Below, in pieces: positions 60,989-64,000 of a stretch of DNA of 64,000 nucleotides. This DNA is from Sphingomonas hengshuiensis (GTDB lineage: Bacteria; Pseudomonadota; Alphaproteobacteria; Sphingomonadales; Sphingomonadaceae). The number at the start of each line of letters is the position of its first letter. Positions within the stretch are counted from its first letter, which is position 1. The notes beneath the pieces are model-generated. The model was not told the DNA's origin, did not search any database, and saw only the letters and a program-made list of their open reading frames with translations. A program made the position numbers and the translations under genes. The DNA is taken from NCBI RefSeq assembly GCF_000935025.1, contig NZ_CP010836.1, positions 2,790,001 to 2,854,000 of the forward strand, read 5' to 3'.

Positions 60989-61852
60989 CTACTCCCGCAC
61001 AAACCCCGCCAGCAACAACGCCCCATCCAGCGGGTCCCCCATCGGCTCGCTCAGCCGCGCCACCGTCCGCGCGCGCAGCCATGGCCGCATCCGCAGCGAC
61101 AGCCCGCCGGCCAGCGCACACGCCGGCGCCCCCTTTGCGAACACCGTCTCGATGAAGCGCTCGACGTGCAGCGCGGCGTCCTCGACGATCGATCGCGCGA
61201 TCGAATCATCGGCCTCGGCATGGTCCATCACGATCGGGGCGAGCTGGGCGTAATCCTTGGGCGTCGCTTCATCCATCCAGGCGATGGCACGCGCCGTGTC
61301 ATGCCCGAAGCGCTCGCTCACCGCAGTGCTGAGCGGCGTCCGCGTCGTCCGTCCGTCGAGCGCGCGCAGCGCGTGGCGCATCGCGCTGAGCCCCAGCGCG
61401 GCGCCGCTGCCTTCGTCGGAGATCGGGAAGCCATAGCCGCCGATCGCGAAATCGCGCCCGTTCACGCGCACCTGCGCGATGCTGCCGGTGCCGATCACCA
61501 ATGTCGCGCCGTCCCTGCCGCCATGCGCGCCGATATTGGCGATCGCCGCATCGGTTTCATAGGCGACCGACGCGAAGGGAAAGGCCAGGCTTTCCAGCCG
61601 CTCGCGCACGCCGGGGCGCGAGATGCCGGCGATCCCCATCCCCGCGCGGATCGTCGCGACCGAAGCCGGGTCGAGCCCGGCCTCGGCAATCGCCTGTCCG
61701 ATCGCGTCGAGCAAGGTCGCGTGGAGGATCTCCAGCCCGACCCGCGCATTGGCCGGGCCGGTCTTGCCGCTGCCGATCACGGTGCCGCTCGCGTCGATCA
61801 ACCGGCTGCGGCAATGGCTGCCCCCGGCATCGATCCCGAGATAATAGACCAT
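60989..61852 (-). CDS. nagK: BadF/BadG/BcrA-type ATPase, probable N-acetylglucosamine kinase
   Basis: A 287-residue actin-fold kinase; AAGGAG precedes the ATG at 61852. The phosphate loop is YYLGIDAGGSHCRSRLID, phosphate 2 is ATLVIGTGSIAQVRVNGRDF, and the adenosine motif is CALAGGLSLRMRPWL. GGYGFPISDEGSGAALGLSA is the BadF-family signature shared with GlcNAc kinases. With murQ, the SIS deaminase and nagA nearby, it probably phosphorylates GlcNAc or glucosamine. The assignment depends on context. An accessory patch separates it from nagA. Confidence 0.85.
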   Translation of the reverse strand: MVYYLGIDAGGSHCRSRLIDASGTVIGSGKTGPANARVGLEILHATLLDAIGQAIAEAGLDPASVATIRAGMGIAGISRPGVRERLESLAFPFASVAYETDAAIANIGAHGGRDGATLVIGTGSIAQVRVNGRDFAIGGYGFPISDEGSGAALGLSAMRHALRALDGRTTRTPLSTAVSERFGHDTARAIAWMDEATPKDYAQLAPIVMDHAEADDSIARSIVEDAALHVERFIETVFAKGAPACALAGGLSLRMRPWLRARTVARLSEPMGDPLDGALLLAGFVRE

Positions 61853-62006
61853 GCCGCACTCCTTGACGCTTGACCCTTTGCGCCACCCTCTAGGACCCCC
61901 GCCGGGCCGCCGCAACGCCGGGATTGCCCTGCCCGGATGACGCGCGCGCGTGGCTCTGCTAGGGGCTCGATCCTCCCCCGCCACGCCATCAGGAACCCGT
62001 CGCACA

Positions 62007-62960
62007 GTGCAGAATCCCGCCGATCCCATCCGCGTCGTCGCGCTATACCGGTTCACGCCGTTCGCAGAGTGCGCCGCGATCCGCGCGCCGCTCGCCGCCG
62101 CCTGCGATGCCGTCGGGGTCAAGGGCACGCTGCTGCTGGCGCGCGAAGGGATCAACGGCACGATCGCGGGCGCCGATGCCGCGATCGACCATGTCCTGGC
62201 GCACATCCGCGCGCTGCCGGGCTGCGCCGATCTCGACGTCAAGGAATCGCGCGCGCCGACAATGCCTTTCCTGCGCATGAAGGTGCGGATCAAGCGCGAG
62301 ATCGTGACGATGGGCGAACCCGATATCGATCCGCTCGACGCCGGCCATTATGTCGCACCGCACGAGTGGAACGCGCTGATCGAGCGGCCCGACACGATCC
62401 TGATCGACACCCGCAACGACTATGAAGTCGCGATCGGCAGCTTCGACGGCGCGATCGATCCCCGGACCCACAGCTTCCGCGATTTCCCCGCCTGGTTCCG
62501 CGCGCACCGGGCGGAATTCGAGGCCGAGGGCCGGATGCCGCAGGTCGCGATGTTCTGCACCGGCGGCATCCGCTGCGAAAAGGCGACCGCGTTCGTGAAG
62601 GCCGAGGGCATCGATTCGGTCTTCCACCTGAAGGGCGGCATCCTCGCCTATCTCGAGGCCGTCCCGCCCGAGGCGAGCCGCTGGCACGGCGAGTGTTTCG
62701 TGTTCGACGAGCGCGTCAGCGTCGGCCATGGGCTGGTCCCCGGCGACTATGGCCTGTGCCGCGCGTGCCGGATGCCGGTGGGCGCCGAGGACCGCGCGTC
62801 GCCGCTCTATGTCGAGGGGGTGAGCTGCCCCGCCTGCCACGCGACCCGCACCGACGAACAGCGCACCCGCTACGCCGAGCGCCACCGCCAGGCGATGCTG
62901 GCCGAGGCGCGCGGCGAGCGCCATGTCGGCGCGGTGTTCCCGGCGCCCGACCAAGGCTAG
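62007..62960 (+). CDS. trhO: tRNA uridine(34) hydroxylase, rhodanese type
   Basis: A 317-residue protein starting at GTG ([20 protein letters not shown]); the open frame extends upstream but family members begin here. The N-terminal ferredoxin-like domain includes [20 protein letters not shown], the middle is the rhodanese fold ([20 protein letters not shown]), and the active Cys lies in [20 protein letters not shown]-terminal Cys pairs ([11 protein letters not shown] and [10 protein letters not shown]) bind zinc. TrhO hydroxylates U34 of tRNA, giving ho5U. It was formerly annotated as a rhodanese sulfurtransferase. Confidence 0.93.
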   Translation: MQNPADPIRVVALYRFTPFAECAAIRAPLAAACDAVGVKGTLLLAREGINGTIAGADAAIDHVLAHIRALPGCADLDVKESRAPTMPFLRMKVRIKREIVTMGEPDIDPLDAGHYVAPHEWNALIERPDTILIDTRNDYEVAIGSFDGAIDPRTHSFRDFPAWFRAHRAEFEAEGRMPQVAMFCTGGIRCEKATAFVKAEGIDSVFHLKGGILAYLEAVPPEASRWHGECFVFDERVSVGHGLVPGDYGLCRACRMPVGAEDRASPLYVEGVSCPACHATRTDEQRTRYAERHRQAMLAEARGERHVGAVFPAPDQG

Positions 62961-62968
62961 CCCGCCCC

Positions 62969-63934
62969 TTAGGCCGCGAGCCACTCGCGCGCCAGCCGCT
63001 CCGCCGTCGCCGCATCGCGCCCGCCGCCCAGCGCGACTGCGAACAGCAGCCGCAGCTTGCGCGCGCTCAGGTCCTCGGCGCCGACCGCCCCCAAAGCCGC
63101 GAGCCGCGCGCCCGACTGATAGGTTGGGGCGGTGCCGCCGCCGATGCAACTGGTGGCTATCCCCACCAGCACGCCCGCCGCGCGCGCGCGCTCGATCGCT
63201 GGCACGACGTCCATCGGCACATTGCCGCGCCCGAACCCCTCGACCACCAGCCCGCGCACGCCCCCGGCGACCAGCGCGTCGACCAGCGCAGGCCCGCTCC
63301 CCAGACCCAGCGCCGCGATTTCGACGCGCGGCTCGGGATCGACGATCGCAAAGGGCGCGGGGCGGCGCGGCGTCGCGGTGAAGCGCACTCCGTGATCGTC
63401 GACGCGCCCGATCGCGCTGCCATGCGGGCCGAACGCCTCGGGGCCGCTGCTGTCGAGCTTGCGCGCGCTGCGGGCGGGCAGGATACGCCCGCCAAAGACG
63501 ATCGCGCAGCCGATGCCCCGCGCGCCAGGATCGCGCGCCACCGTGACGGCGTCGTGCAGATTGGCGGGGCCATCGCACCCCGGCGCCGAGGCCGCACGCT
63601 GGGCGCCGGTGAACAGCACCGGCCCCTGCCCGGCGTGAAACAGGTCGACCAGGAAGGCGACGTCCTCCATCGTATCGGTGCCATGCGCGACTAACACACC
63701 CCCGACGCCCTCAGCCTCTGCCTGGGCAACGATCGTCACGATCCGCATCGCATCGGCAAGGCCCATATCCTCGCTGAGCCCGGCATAGGCCTGGCGCTCG
63801 ACCACGCCTTCGCGCGCATCCGCCGACAGCACGTCGCGCAATCGCGCGGAGCCGGCGCGCCCGACCAGCACCCCTTGCGCATCGGGCAGCGATGCAATCG
63901 TGCCCCCCGCATCGATCAACACCAGGCTGGACAT
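62969..63934 (-). CDS. L-asparaginase, type I/II family
   Basis: A 321-residue asparaginase/glutaminase; GGAGG precedes ATG 63934. Catalytic motifs are intact: LIDAGGTIASLPDAQG carries the nucleophile Thr, and VLVAHGTDTMEDVAFLVD the second Thr/Asp pair. The C-terminal domain has VEGFGRGNVPMDVVPAIERA and ATSCIGGGTAPTYQSGARL. No signal peptide is visible, so it is probably cytoplasmic. It converts asparagine to aspartate and ammonia. It is convergent with trhO by 8 bp. Confidence 0.93.
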   Translation of the reverse strand: MSSLVLIDAGGTIASLPDAQGVLVGRAGSARLRDVLSADAREGVVERQAYAGLSEDMGLADAMRIVTIVAQAEAEGVGGVLVAHGTDTMEDVAFLVDLFHAGQGPVLFTGAQRAASAPGCDGPANLHDAVTVARDPGARGIGCAIVFGGRILPARSARKLDSSGPEAFGPHGSAIGRVDDHGVRFTATPRRPAPFAIVDPEPRVEIAALGLGSGPALVDALVAGGVRGLVVEGFGRGNVPMDVVPAIERARAAGVLVGIATSCIGGGTAPTYQSGARLAALGAVGAEDLSARKLRLLFAVALGGGRDAATAERLAREWLAA

Positions 63935-64000
63935 CGCACCTCCGATCGCACGCACTTCGTTCCGTGGCGGCGCCGATAGCGCAAAGCCCGCCGCCGCGAC

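Noticed and set aside
1..64000. CRISPR arrays, rRNA genes, riboswitches and toxin-antitoxin pairs
   Set aside because: No regularly spaced repeats, rRNA-like sequence, recognisable riboswitch core or convincing toxin-antitoxin couple was found on either strand.

Overview
The window is a high-GC alphaproteobacterial chromosome segment, most likely from a Sphingomonas-type sphingomonad. The supporting signs are a TonB receptor of the Caulobacter/Xanthomonas/sphingomonad class, an rplM-rpsI pair with an N-terminally extended S9, frequent GTG and TTG starts, and many ATGA-coupled genes. No rRNA, CRISPR array or replication origin is visible. The only tRNA I see is tRNA-Gln(TTG) at 31471-31545.

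Layout, left to right. 1-7715 is the distal part of an extracellular contractile injection system (eCIS, Afp/PVC-like): spike (VgrG/gp5-like, 5' end cut by the window), PAAR tip, gp25 wedge, a very large J-like wedge and an Afp12-like protein. 7709-10893 holds a pectate lyase (PL10) divergent from a GH43 enzyme, with a LacI-type operator candidate between them. 10936-12373 is phenylalanine hydroxylase divergent from an Lrp/AsnC regulator. 12573-15410 carries two exported enzymes (alpha/beta hydrolase, FAD oxidoreductase). 15448-21888 is cstA, a transporter-fused hybrid histidine kinase, a LuxR-type response regulator and the CstA partner YbdD. 22034-29806 is a polysaccharide-use block (GH3, GH2, large TonB receptor). 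The motif AAGTAGGGG occurs upstream of cstA, GH3 and the TonB receptor and may tie these two blocks together.

30031-31433 is a compositionally distinct, AT-richer two-gene cassette (ParA ATPase plus an unknown partner) abutting the 3' end of tRNA-Gln. 31569-33231 is ilvE and a MarR regulator. An IS30-family element (33376-34428) has split a palindromic intergenic repeat. 34476-42261 is mostly housekeeping: hemerythrin, proC, YbjN, UbiK-like, TspO, TlyA, a small hydrolase, MerC, a Zur-like regulator and dxs. 42309-45485 has a membrane protein with a probable frameshift, ctaA, rplM and rpsI. 45698-48783 is a DUF1800/DUF1501 exported pair.

49300-54394 is the most unusual locus: a cysteine-free OxyR-like regulator followed by a tightly coupled ABC-HlyD-TolC operon. 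The ABC protein keeps its transmembrane domain, but every catalytic motif of its nucleotide-binding domain is lost.

54402-63934 contains a phosphoesterase and lipid-kinase pair, an amino-sugar and peptidoglycan recycling set (murQ, SIS-domain deaminase, nagA, BadF-type kinase), trhO and an asparaginase. Between nagA and the kinase lies a small accessory patch: two exported small proteins, a degenerate second copy of the nagA 3' end, and direct repeats.
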